Of a stretch of DNA of 6,025 nucleotides, positions 1-5,554 are shown piece after piece; positions within the stretch are counted from its first letter, which is position 1; the number at the start of each line of letters is the position of its first letter. The position numbers and the translations under genes were made by a program. The notes beneath the pieces were generated by a model. That model saw only the letters and a list, made by a program, of their open reading frames with translations. It ran no database searches and had not been told where the DNA came from. Origin of the DNA: Lysobacterales bacterium (lineage in GTDB: Bacteria > Pseudomonadota > Gammaproteobacteria > Xanthomonadales > SZUA-36). The stretch spans positions 1-6,025 of the forward strand of contig SHZL01000174.1 in the NCBI GenBank assembly GCA_009692275.1, in the 5' to 3' direction.

Positions 1-276
1 ATTCCGGAGGATGCAACCAAGGACCAGTTGCTCGCCGCCAAAGCCCAGATAGCTGAGTTCCAGGGGACTCTGCAGGTCTACCGCGACTGCCTGAAGGCAG
101 CTGAGGACAGTGGCGCGGAGCTTACCGCGGGCAACAAGCAGGCATTGGTTGCTTCCTACAACTATTCCGTGGACATGGAAGAACGCGTTGCAGGGCATTT
201 CAATGAAGCGGTCAAGAGTTATAAGGAACGCAACGGACTTGCAACCCCGGCCGAAGGCGGCGACGCCCAGCAGTAA
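1..276 (+). CDS. Small helical, probably exported hypothetical protein (5'-truncated)
   Basis: The frame is open from the first base of the window to a TAA at 274-276, giving 91 residues and no start, so the gene begins upstream. The visible part opens IPEDATKDQLLAAKAQI and is almost entirely alpha-helical. It has a single cysteine (fragment residue 30, in YRDCL) and a polar, disordered tail ending GDAQQ. It resembles a family of short secreted proteobacterial proteins of unknown function, in which a signal peptide is followed by a Pro-Asp-rich segment, a helix with a Y-x-x-C-L motif and a second helix with an FNxxVxxYK motif; here the latter is FNEAVKSYK. The signal peptide itself would lie outside the window, so export is inference. 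A TTG at 28 could be taken as a start, but the frame upstream is open and in character with the protein, so I treat this as a truncation. No function can be assigned. Confidence 0.8.
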   Translation: MPEDATKDQLLAAKAQIAEFQGTLQVYRDCLKAAEDSGAELTAGNKQALVASYNYSVDMEERVAGHFNEAVKSYKERNGLATPAEGGDAQQ

Positions 277-297
277 TACCCTACTTGTCTCATCCGG

Positions 298-326
298 GTA
301 GCGGGGCGCCACAGGTGCTCCGCTAC
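298..326 (+). terminator. Hairpin terminator of the first gene
   Basis: Thirteen consecutive pairs form between 298-310 and 314-326 around a 3-nt ACA loop, 21 nt after the stop codon. The two non-Watson-Crick pairs are G-U when read as plus-strand RNA and would be A-C mismatches on the other strand, which supports plus-strand use. The sequence after the stem (TCAGCTCTCTCCC) is pyrimidine-rich but has no real T run. Intrinsic termination may therefore be incomplete, or the hairpin may mainly protect the 3' end. Confidence 0.65.
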
Positions 327-453
327 TCAGCTCTCTCCCAAGAGTTGATTGAATTGCCGGCGCCAGCCTGAGCCCGGCGTGCGCCTGTCCAGAGTGCGTT
401 GGCAAGGACTTTTGCGTACACTGATCGCCCTCTGAGCTGCCCTGTAGAGCCCC

Positions 454-3400
454 ATGTTCAAAGTCCCTTCCTGCCTTTTTGTCTGCATTTGCGCCTTTGG
501 CGTCGGTTTGTCAGTGCAGGCCGGGAACATTTCCGCCGCAGGGCCGGAAAACGCTGCAGCACACCCTCTCGCAGGAATTCCCCTGCGCTCCATTGGGCCG
601 GCTTTGACCTCCGGCCGCGTGGCCGATTTTGCGTTCCATCCCAAGCATCCGCAGATCTACTACGTGGCCATGGCCAGCGGCGGGGTATGGAAGACGCTTA
701 ACGATGGCATCACCTGGCAACAGGTATTCAGCGGGGAAGGCTCCTACGCAACCGGCACCGTTGTGCTGGACCCGGCGAATCCGGCAACGGTGTGGGTTGG
801 GTCCGGTGAAAACAATTCACAGCGCAGCGTTGGTTATGGGGATGGAGTCTACCGGTCGCTGGATGGGGGCAGTAGCTGGCAGAACACGGGCCTGAAAGAT
901 TCCGGGCACATCTCCATGATCCGCTTTGACCCGGAAGACAGTGCTGTCGTGTACGTGGCCGCACAAGGACCGCTATGGGGTTCTGGCGGCGATCGCGGAC
1001 TGTACCGTTCCAGGGACGCCGGGCTGACCTGGCAGCGCATCTTGTACATTGACGAGGACACTGGCGTTAACGAGTTCCTGCTGGACTCGCGCAATCCCAA
1101 AATTATCCTGGCCAGCAGCTACCAGCGACGCCGGCATGTGTGGACTTTGATCGACGGTGGCCCGGGCAGCGGTATACACCGGTCCGAAGATGGCGGCGCA
1201 AACTGGCACGAGGTGAGCAGTGGCCTGCCTGCTACCGACATGGGAAGAATAGGCCTGGCTGCGGCTCCTTCCAACCCCGACATTGTTTACGCCATCATCG
1301 AAGGGGATGCTGAGGGTCGTGGTGTATACCGCAGCACAGACTTCGGTCAGCACTGGACGAAACAATCTGACCGCTTCACCACCAGTCCGCAGTATTTCAA
1401 CGAACTTGTTGTCGACCCGCAAAATCCGGCGCGGCTGTATTCACTGGACACGCTTACCCAGGTGTCAGAGGACGGTGGCAAGACCTGGGCAGAGTTGTCA
1501 GTTGAAAACCGCCATGTAGATGATCACGCGTTATGGATTGACCCGGAGAACTCAGAACACCTTTTTATTGGTGGTGATGGCGGGGTGTTCGAGAGCTGGG
1601 ACCGGGGGCAGCAGTGGCGGCACGTGCAGAATCTTCCGGCCACGCAGTTCTACCGCGTTACCCCGGATAATGACTTGCCGTTTTACAACGTGTGCGGCGG
1701 TACCCAGGACAACCAGACGCTCTGTGGCCCGAGCCGCACGATATTTACCGATGGGATCACCAACGCAGATTGGTGGATTGCGCAGTTTGGTGATGGCTTC
1801 AAGGCCCAGATCGATCCCATGGACGCCAACGTGGTTTACGCGCAAGCCCAGGACGGTGCCCTGACACGTCTTGACCGGACGTCCGGTGAGCGCCTGGCCA
1901 TTACGCCGCAGCCGGCAGCGGGTGAAAACAACTACAAGTGGAACTGGAATTCGCCGCTCATCATTTCACCGCACAACCATGCGCGACTGTACTTTGGCTC
2001 AGAGCGCCTGTTCCGCTCCGATGACCGCGGTGAAAGCTGGATTGCGGTCAGTGGTGACCTGACCCAAAGGATTGATCGCAACAAGCTGGAGGTAATGGGC
2101 CGGGTATGGGGTGTAGATGCAGTTGCCAAGAATGCTTCTACATCCATGTACGGGTCCATCATCAGCCTGGACGAAAGCCCGCTGGTGGAAGGATTACTCT
2201 ACGTGGGCACCGACGATGGATTGATCCAGGTGAGCCCTGATGGCGGCCAGAGCTGGAACCGCGTGGAGCGCTTTCAAGGGATCCCGGATATGTCTCTGGT
2301 CGAAGACGTGATTGCGTCGCGGCATGACCCGAAAGTGGCTTACGCCGTCATCGAAAATCACAAGCGCGGTGACCATAAGCCCTACGTCCTGAGGAGCAGT
2401 GACCGCGGCCTGGGCTGGACGCTGATATCGTCCAATCTCCCCCAGAGAGGCAGTGCGCACACGATTATCGAGGATACCCTCGACGCCAACCTGCTGTATG
2501 TCGGCACCGAGTTTGGCTTGTTTTTCACGCAGGACGCCGGGGCGAGCTGGCACGAGATGACCAGTCTTCCCACCATCCCCGTGGTAGATCTGGAAATCCA
2601 GCGGCGTGACGACGACCTGGTCATTGGCACGTTCGGCCTGGGCATTTACATCCTTGATGACCTTGCTCCATTGCGCACGCCAAGTGCCTCCCTGGCTGCC
2701 GGGGCCATCTTGTTCAAGCCGCGGGACAGCTGGATCTTCGTCCCGGACAGTCGCCGCGGATGGGGAGGGAAAGGGGACTACGGGATCGGGCGGTACGCCG
2801 CGGATAACCCCCCGTATGGCGCCGTCTTTTCGTACTACTTGCCGGAAGATGTACTTAGCCTGAAAAAACAACGCCAGGAGAATGAAACGGAACTGGCCGC
2901 GAAAGGAGAAGACAATCCCTATCCGGAGTGGGAACAGCTATCCAGGGAAGACCAGGAAGAAGCCCCGACCATTATGCTCACGGTGCGCGACAGTACCGGC
3001 CGGATTATCCGCCGCGTGGAAGGGGAAACCGGTAAAGGCTTTCACCGGGTAGCATGGGACTTGCGCTACCCCGCTCCCGATCCCATCAACCTGGAACCCG
3101 CAGAATTCATGCCTTGGGAAGTTCCGCCAGCAGGCGCCCTTGCCGTTGCGGGAACCTATGAAGTTACGCTGTCCAAGCGGGTCGAGGGAAAGCTGATGGA
3201 TCTTTCAGGGCCTCAGTCCTTTGTACTCAAACCCATGTTTGTTGGCGGTCTGGTTGCATCCGACCAGGAAGCCCGCCAGCGTTTTCAACTGGAGGCAGCT
3301 GAACTCTATCGCTCCGTAACCGGTGCGGACCGGGCAGCCGACGAGTTGCAGGTCCGTATCGAGCACATGAAAAAAGCGCTGACAGAAACGCCCGGGGACA

Positions 3401-3729
3401 CGGAAAAACCCGGCCAGCAACTGCGTTCCCTGAATACACGGCTGCAGCAATTGCGCCTCAGCCTGGATGGCGATGTGACCCGCTCCAGCCGCTATGAGCC
3501 CGTACCTCTGTCCATCAGTGCCCGCATCGGTTTCATCGTCAGTGGGTCCTGGGACAGCCAGTCCGCTATCCCGCCGAGCTACACCGATTCCCTGGCGGTA
3601 GCAAAGGCGGAGTTTGAAATCGTTCTTGCGGGGTTGAAAGGGCTGGCCGCCGATCTCGCTGCACTGGAGGCATCGGTGGAGGCAATCAAGGCGCCGTGGA
3701 CACCGGGGCGGATTCCCGAATACCACTGA
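454..3729 (+). CDS. Exported sortilin/Vps10-like Asp-box beta-propeller protein
   Basis: This is a 1091-residue exported protein. Residues 1-23 form a Sec signal peptide (short MFK n-region, hydrophobic core 4-20, cleavage after VQA), so it should act in the periplasm or outside the cell. Residues 44-735 are a multi-bladed propeller with eleven Asp boxes of the S-x-D-x-G-x-x-W type, starting at residues 81 (variant TLNDGITW), 135, 186, 244, 294, 338, 381, 522, 594, 648 and 692. Residues 736-835 are a charged linker. Residues 838-906 look like an Ig/FlgD-type sandwich (DSTGRIIRRVEG, FHRVAWDLRYP). Residues 936-1075 are mostly helical. Relatives are usually named sortilin N-terminal or BNR-repeat proteins, often loosely 'glycosyl hydrolase'. 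Asp boxes are structural, so no enzymatic activity is implied, and substrate and partner are unknown. C414 and C424 bracket GGTQDNQTL and could form a disulfide. ATG 454 is the first start after an in-frame TAG at 445-447; its ribosome binding site is weak (GTAGAG). I see no convincing promoter between 327 and 453. The 3' end overlaps the convergent oxygenase gene by 44 bp. Confidence 0.95.
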   Translation: MFKVPSCLFVCICAFGVGLSVQAGNISAAGPENAAAHPLAGIPLRSIGPALTSGRVADFAFHPKHPQIYYVAMASGGVWKTLNDGITWQQVFSGEGSYATGTVVLDPANPATVWVGSGENNSQRSVGYGDGVYRSLDGGSSWQNTGLKDSGHISMIRFDPEDSAVVYVAAQGPLWGSGGDRGLYRSRDAGLTWQRILYIDEDTGVNEFLLDSRNPKIILASSYQRRRHVWTLIDGGPGSGIHRSEDGGANWHEVSSGLPATDMGRIGLAAAPSNPDIVYAIIEGDAEGRGVYRSTDFGQHWTKQSDRFTTSPQYFNELVVDPQNPARLYSLDTLTQVSEDGGKTWAELSVENRHVDDHALWIDPENSEHLFIGGDGGVFESWDRGQQWRHVQNLPATQFYRVTPDNDLPFYNVCGGTQDNQTLCGPSRTIFTDGITNADWWIAQFGDGFKAQIDPMDANVVYAQAQDGALTRLDRTSGERLAITPQPAAGENNYKWNWNSPLIISPHNHARLYFGSERLFRSDDRGESWIAVSGDLTQRIDRNKLEVMGRVWGVDAVAKNASTSMYGSIISLDESPLVEGLLYVGTDDGLIQVSPDGGQSWNRVERFQGIPDMSLVEDVIASRHDPKVAYAVIENHKRGDHKPYVLRSSDRGLGWTLISSNLPQRGSAHTIIEDTLDANLLYVGTEFGLFFTQDAGASWHEMTSLPTIPVVDLEIQRRDDDLVIGTFGLGIYILDDLAPLRTPSASLAAGAILFKPRDSWIFVPDSRRGWGGKGDYGIGRYAADNPPYGAVFSYYLPEDVLSLKKQRQENETELAAKGEDNPYPEWEQLSREDQEEAPTIMLTVRDSTGRIIRRVEGETGKGFHRVAWDLRYPAPDPINLEPAEFMPWEVPPAGALAVAGTYEVTLSKRVEGKLMDLSGPQSFVLKPMFVGGLVASDQEARQRFQLEAAELYRSVTGADRAADELQVRIEHMKKALTETPGDTEKPGQQLRSLNTRLQQLRLSLDGDVTRSSRYEPVPLSISARIGFIVSGSWDSQSAIPPSYTDSLAVAKAEFEIVLAGLKGLAADLAALEASVEAIKAPWTPGRIPEYH

Positions 3730-4468
3730 GTCCGCTATCGAGGTCAACGCGATTTTCGGGGCGTTGAACCTGGACCCGGGCTTCATCACTGAATGCCGCC
3801 CAACTGGCGATTGCGTAACGTACTCCGGATTGAACTACAAGCGCCTGGTGCCGGTAGCGGAAGTCAGAAGGAAAGAACAGCAGGTCCCCCGCATGCGGGC
3901 GGTAGGTGTAGTTGAACACCGGAAAAGCCAGTTCACCGCCGGTGAAATCATGGTTGAGATAAAGCAGGAGGCTGATATCACGATCCAGGCTCTTCACCCA
4001 GGCGCCCTGGCTGGCAGACCAGTGGTCGCTGTCCGCGTGCAGGGCATAATGCCCTCCCGCCTGGTAACGCAGAATTTGTGGCCCGATGAACCATGAAAAT
4101 GCACACCGCGTCGTGGCGGCAATGGTCGTGGTGACGACTTTGCCGATCAGTTCCTCAATCCTGCATTTCAGCGGCCCTGCATCGACACGCTCGGTGACTC
4201 TGGCGGCGTCGTGGCGCAAAACCGTTCGCTGCGGAATTGACTGGCGGTGATCAACGATACGGACAAATTCCCGTTGCTGCCTTTCGAACTGCGCTACCCA
4301 CTGGCTGCAGGTATCCCGCTCCAGGAAGTTCGGAACAAGGTGCATGCCGTGCGGGGGTGCGCGCCCGGTCGACATGCTGCCACAGCAGGATTTGAATCTT
4401 CGCCCGCTGTTGCAAAAGCACAGATCAGTGCGCTGCGGCTTGAACGCTATCCTTACCGGATTGGCCAC
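3686..4468 (-). CDS. SEC-C motif 2OG-Fe(II) oxygenase, prolyl 4-hydroxylase type
   Basis: This is a 260-residue cytoplasmic protein with no signal peptide. At the N-terminus, C17-x-C19-x8-C28-C29 (CFCNSGRRFKSCC) is a SEC-C zinc-binding motif like that at the SecA C-terminus. From about residue 43 a double-stranded beta-helix dioxygenase domain follows. The iron ligands are H144 and D146 (LHADSD) and H207, with R217 ten residues later as the 2-oxoglutarate carboxylate ligand. LLLYLN, FTGGELAFP and GDLLFFPSDF are the expected core strands. The family hydroxylates prolines in proteins using 2-oxoglutarate and O2; in bacteria EF-Tu is one known target, but the substrate here is unknown. The start is GTG at 4468. 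The next in-frame starts (M32, M42) would delete the SEC-C motif, and an in-frame TAG lies 45 bp upstream. The ribosome binding site is poor, so translation may be coupled to the upstream DUF3313 gene. The last 15 codons or so overlap the convergent propeller gene. Confidence 0.9.
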   Translation of the reverse strand: MANPVRIAFKPQRTDLCFCNSGRRFKSCCGSMSTGRAPPHGMHLVPNFLERDTCSQWVAQFERQQREFVRIVDHRQSIPQRTVLRHDAARVTERVDAGPLKCRIEELIGKVVTTTIAATTRCAFSWFIGPQILRYQAGGHYALHADSDHWSASQGAWVKSLDRDISLLLYLNHDFTGGELAFPVFNYTYRPHAGDLLFFPSDFRYRHQALVVQSGVRYAIASWAAFSDEARVQVQRPENRVDLDSGLSGIRESAPVSTAP

Positions 4469-4513
4469 TGAGTGACTACAAGTCCAAACTCGCAGCGTCC
4501 AGCCCCGTGGCGC

Positions 4514-5224
4514 CTAATTCGTGCTTGCGGCTGCAGGCGCGGCAGAGGTTCGTACTTCATCCAATTTCTTGCGCAAACTCTGTGCCCACTGCTGCAACAT
4601 ACGCCTTGAGTCAGCCCGGTTGGATACGCTGGTAGTCCATTGTGGATAGCCACGGTAGGGAGATATCCTGCGGTCGCTTGCTGTTGCCAGCAGGTCACCG
4701 GTCACTGAGTCGTATAACTCAAGCTTGAGCGTCATCTCCCCGGCGGAGTTGGTGTATTGCCTGGAGTTGTAAGGCCGCATGGTGTCGGGGGCAGCAATGT
4801 CCAGATCGACGATGGCAGGTTTGATCATCAATACATTCTCTCCAGTCGCATCGCTCATGACGTAACCGCCATTCTGGGTCAGTTCTTCAGTGAATACCGT
4901 GCGGAACTGTTCGGACAATTTGCGTTTGATATTCTCGACATCAGACGTCTTGACTTTGAACGGATCGCCCGAGTTCTGGTCCCGTTGCCAGTTGCGGCGA
5001 AATGCAACGGTGGCGTCCTCAAGTTGAATCTGCGTATACACGCTCCAGTCGACGTTTGGATTGGCGTATATCTCGCCCCAGCTATCCTTCTCAACCAGCG
5101 CGAGGCCATCCACCGCTGCAATGCTTGCCTCTTCGGTCGCGTTGACATCGGCCCGGACCGGCGTCGACAAGAGCACGGCAGCTAATACGGAGAAAATTGT
5201 GGAAAAGACGGTATGTTTCTTCAT
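4514..5224 (-). CDS. DUF3313 family exported protein
   Basis: This is a 236-residue protein. Residues 1-25 (MKKHTVFSTIFSVLAAVLLS, then TPVRA) form a Sec signal peptide with cleavage after VRA. There is no lipobox cysteine, so it is expected to be soluble in the periplasm, although several relatives are lipoproteins. The mature part matches what I recall of DUF3313: DWSVYTQIQLEDATVAFRRN, then NWQRD, a helix containing KRKLSEQFRTVFTEEL, then VLMIKPAIVDLDIAAPD, SAGEMTLKLELYDSVTGDLL, and a closing helix WAQSLRKKLDEVR. The molecular function of the family is not known. ATG 5224 is preferred because GAGGT lies 7 nt upstream and the signal peptide starts there. Extending to 5314 would add 30 unlikely residues and bury the ribosome binding site. 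The oxygenase gene follows after 45 bp on the same strand and in the same frame, suggesting an operon. Confidence 0.9.
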   Translation of the reverse strand: MKKHTVFSTIFSVLAAVLLSTPVRADVNATEEASIAAVDGLALVEKDSWGEIYANPNVDWSVYTQIQLEDATVAFRRNWQRDQNSGDPFKVKTSDVENIKRKLSEQFRTVFTEELTQNGGYVMSDATGENVLMIKPAIVDLDIAAPDTMRPYNSRQYTNSAGEMTLKLELYDSVTGDLLATASDRRISPYRGYPQWTTSVSNRADSRRMLQQWAQSLRKKLDEVRTSAAPAAASTN

Positions 5225-5231
5225 TTCACAG

Positions 5232-5236
5232 ACCTC
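5232..5236 (-). promoter_or_regulatory. Ribosome binding site of the DUF3313 gene
   Basis: GAGGT on the minus strand is separated by 7 nt (CTGTGAA) from the ATG at 5224. It is the best Shine-Dalgarno match among the genes of this window. It decides the start of the DUF3313 gene in favour of the MKK signal-peptide methionine over upstream candidates. Confidence 0.75.
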
Positions 5237-5258
5237 GTTCATGAAAGTTGCCAAAGTT

Positions 5259-5287
5259 AGGATACCCGAAAAGGTACAAAGTTCGAA
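5259..5287 (-). promoter_or_regulatory. Candidate promoter of the DUF3313-oxygenase operon
   Basis: On the minus strand the motif reads TTCGAA (5287-5282), a 17-bp spacer, then TATCCT (5264-5259). The 17-bp spacing is ideal for a sigma-70-type promoter and TATCCT matches four of six bases of the -10 consensus. TTCGAA is only a half match to the -35 consensus. Transcription would start near 5252, giving a leader of about 28 nt that contains the GAGGT ribosome binding site. The same 12 fixed bases with the same spacing recur at 5497-5525, which raises confidence that the signal is real. It could instead be the site of an alternative sigma factor or a regulator. Confidence 0.45.
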
Positions 5288-5389
5288 CGCGGTGGAAGCC
5301 TGCCGGGAGCACAATTACACCTTTATGCTGCCCGTTGCGGCGGGTTCCCCCGGCCCGGAAAAATCCGCACTTTCAAACCCTGTACAAAT

Positions 5390-5480
5390 ATGCGAAACTC
5401 GTCCGCAATCAGTTTTCACCGGTGATCACCATGAGGTGACCGGCTCGAAAGCCGCAAACTTACAAGCGGAAGTTTCGCAT
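5390..5480 (-). ncRNA. Candidate structured RNA or inverted-repeat element, 91 bp
   Basis: The ends are perfect 10-bp inverted repeats (ATGCGAAACT at 5390-5399, AGTTTCGCAT at 5471-5480). Further nested helices are all Watson-Crick. They are 5402-5406 with 5466-5470 (5 bp, after a 2-nt bulge) and 5411-5415 with 5456-5460 (5 bp, after a 4x5 internal loop). Inside these are two hairpins: 5426-5430 with 5435-5439, and 5441-5445 with 5450-5454. On the minus strand the latter has a UUCG loop. Together they make a closed multibranch fold with 30 pairs. The minus strand is preferred because a promoter-like motif (5497-5525) would start transcription near 5490. A plus-strand leader for the gene at 5555 is also possible, and so is a DNA operator or a small palindromic element. 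I do not recognise a known riboswitch, tRNA or sRNA family, and no terminator follows on either side. Confidence 0.35.
5416..5443. repeat. Alternating TCACC/GGTGA pentamer array
   Basis: Four pentamers alternate in orientation: TCACC (5416-5420), GGTGA (5421-5425), TCACC (5426-5430), a 4-nt ATGA gap, then GGTGA (5435-5439). This gives two overlapping perfect 10-bp palindromes (5416-5425 and 5421-5430) and a 5-bp hairpin with a 4-nt loop (5426-5439). CCGG at 5419-5422 and 5440-5443 allows a longer alternative stem with a 3-nt bulge. The arrangement suits either a dimeric repressor operator or an RNA with competing folds. It lies in the centre of the 91-bp inverted-repeat element. Confidence 0.6.
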
Positions 5481-5496
5481 GGATGGATCAGAACCA

Positions 5497-5525
5497 AGGA
5501 TAGTCCCGCCAGAACCACATTCGAA
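5497..5525 (-). promoter_or_regulatory. Second TTCGAA-N17-TATCCT promoter-like motif
   Basis: On the minus strand TTCGAA (5525-5520), 17 bp, then TATCCT (5502-5497) repeats exactly the fixed bases and spacing of the motif in front of the DUF3313 gene. The spacers are not alike, so this is not simply a duplicated block. A start near 5490 would lie about 10 nt before the 91-bp structured element. The motif sits 30 bp from the start codon of the rightward gene, so transcription or protein binding here could also affect that gene. Confidence 0.38.
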
Positions 5526-5543
5526 TTGCCTTACAATCAGCCC

Positions 5544-5549
5544 GGGGTG
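5544..5549 (+). promoter_or_regulatory. Probable ribosome binding site of the small membrane protein gene
   Basis: GGGGTG lies 5 nt before the ATG at 5555 and is a moderate match to GGAGGTG. It supports that start for the last gene of the window. Confidence 0.45.
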
Positions 5550-5554
5550 CAGTC

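Larger units (their letters stand above)
5225..5554. other. 330-bp divergent intergenic regulatory region
   Basis: This stretch separates the DUF3313 gene (leftward) from the small membrane protein gene (rightward). It carries two minus-strand promoter-like motifs, a 91-bp inverted-repeat element and an array of alternating TCACC/GGTGA pentamers, each listed separately. The part from about 5288 to 5389 holds only a short weak hairpin (CCCG at 5331-5334 with CGGG at 5341-5344) and a CGGA-AAAA-TCCG dyad at 5356-5367. Neither is followed by a T run in either direction. One frame crosses the region open on the plus strand, but it is antisense to the DUF3313 gene over much of its length and looks like no protein family. 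Confidence 0.75.

Noticed and set aside
28..276. TTG at 28 as a genuine start of the first gene
   Set aside because: The frame is open to the window edge and the preceding residues (IPEDATKDQ) suit the mature N-terminus of this type of protein, so the gene is truncated rather than starting here.
399..422. TTGGCA and TACACT as a promoter for the propeller gene
   Set aside because: The spacer is only 12 bp, too short for a sigma-70 promoter, and no better pair was found between 327 and 453.
973..1422. 149-codon open frame on the minus strand inside the propeller gene
   Set aside because: It is antisense to a well-supported long gene with conserved Asp-box repeats. Its translation has no family-like motifs and is explained by GC-rich codon bias.
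2194..2871. 225-codon open frame on the minus strand inside the propeller gene
   Set aside because: It is a shadow of the sense gene, with no signal peptide, recognisable domain or ribosome binding site.
5225..5314. 30-residue N-terminal extension of the DUF3313 protein
   Set aside because: A clear Sec signal peptide begins at the 5224 methionine with GAGGT 7 nt upstream. The extension would cover the ribosome binding site and the likely promoter.
5390..5480. tRNA, integron attC site, REP element or CRISPR repeat
   Set aside because: There is no T-arm or anticodon layout, no RYYYAAC/GTTRRRY core, no GTAG-type REP head, no repeated spacers, and no flanking target-site duplication.
5532..5537. 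TACAAT as -10 box for the rightward gene
   Set aside because: The hexamer is good, but positions 16-18 bp upstream hold no -35-like sequence and the leader would be only about 11 nt, so I do not list it as a promoter.
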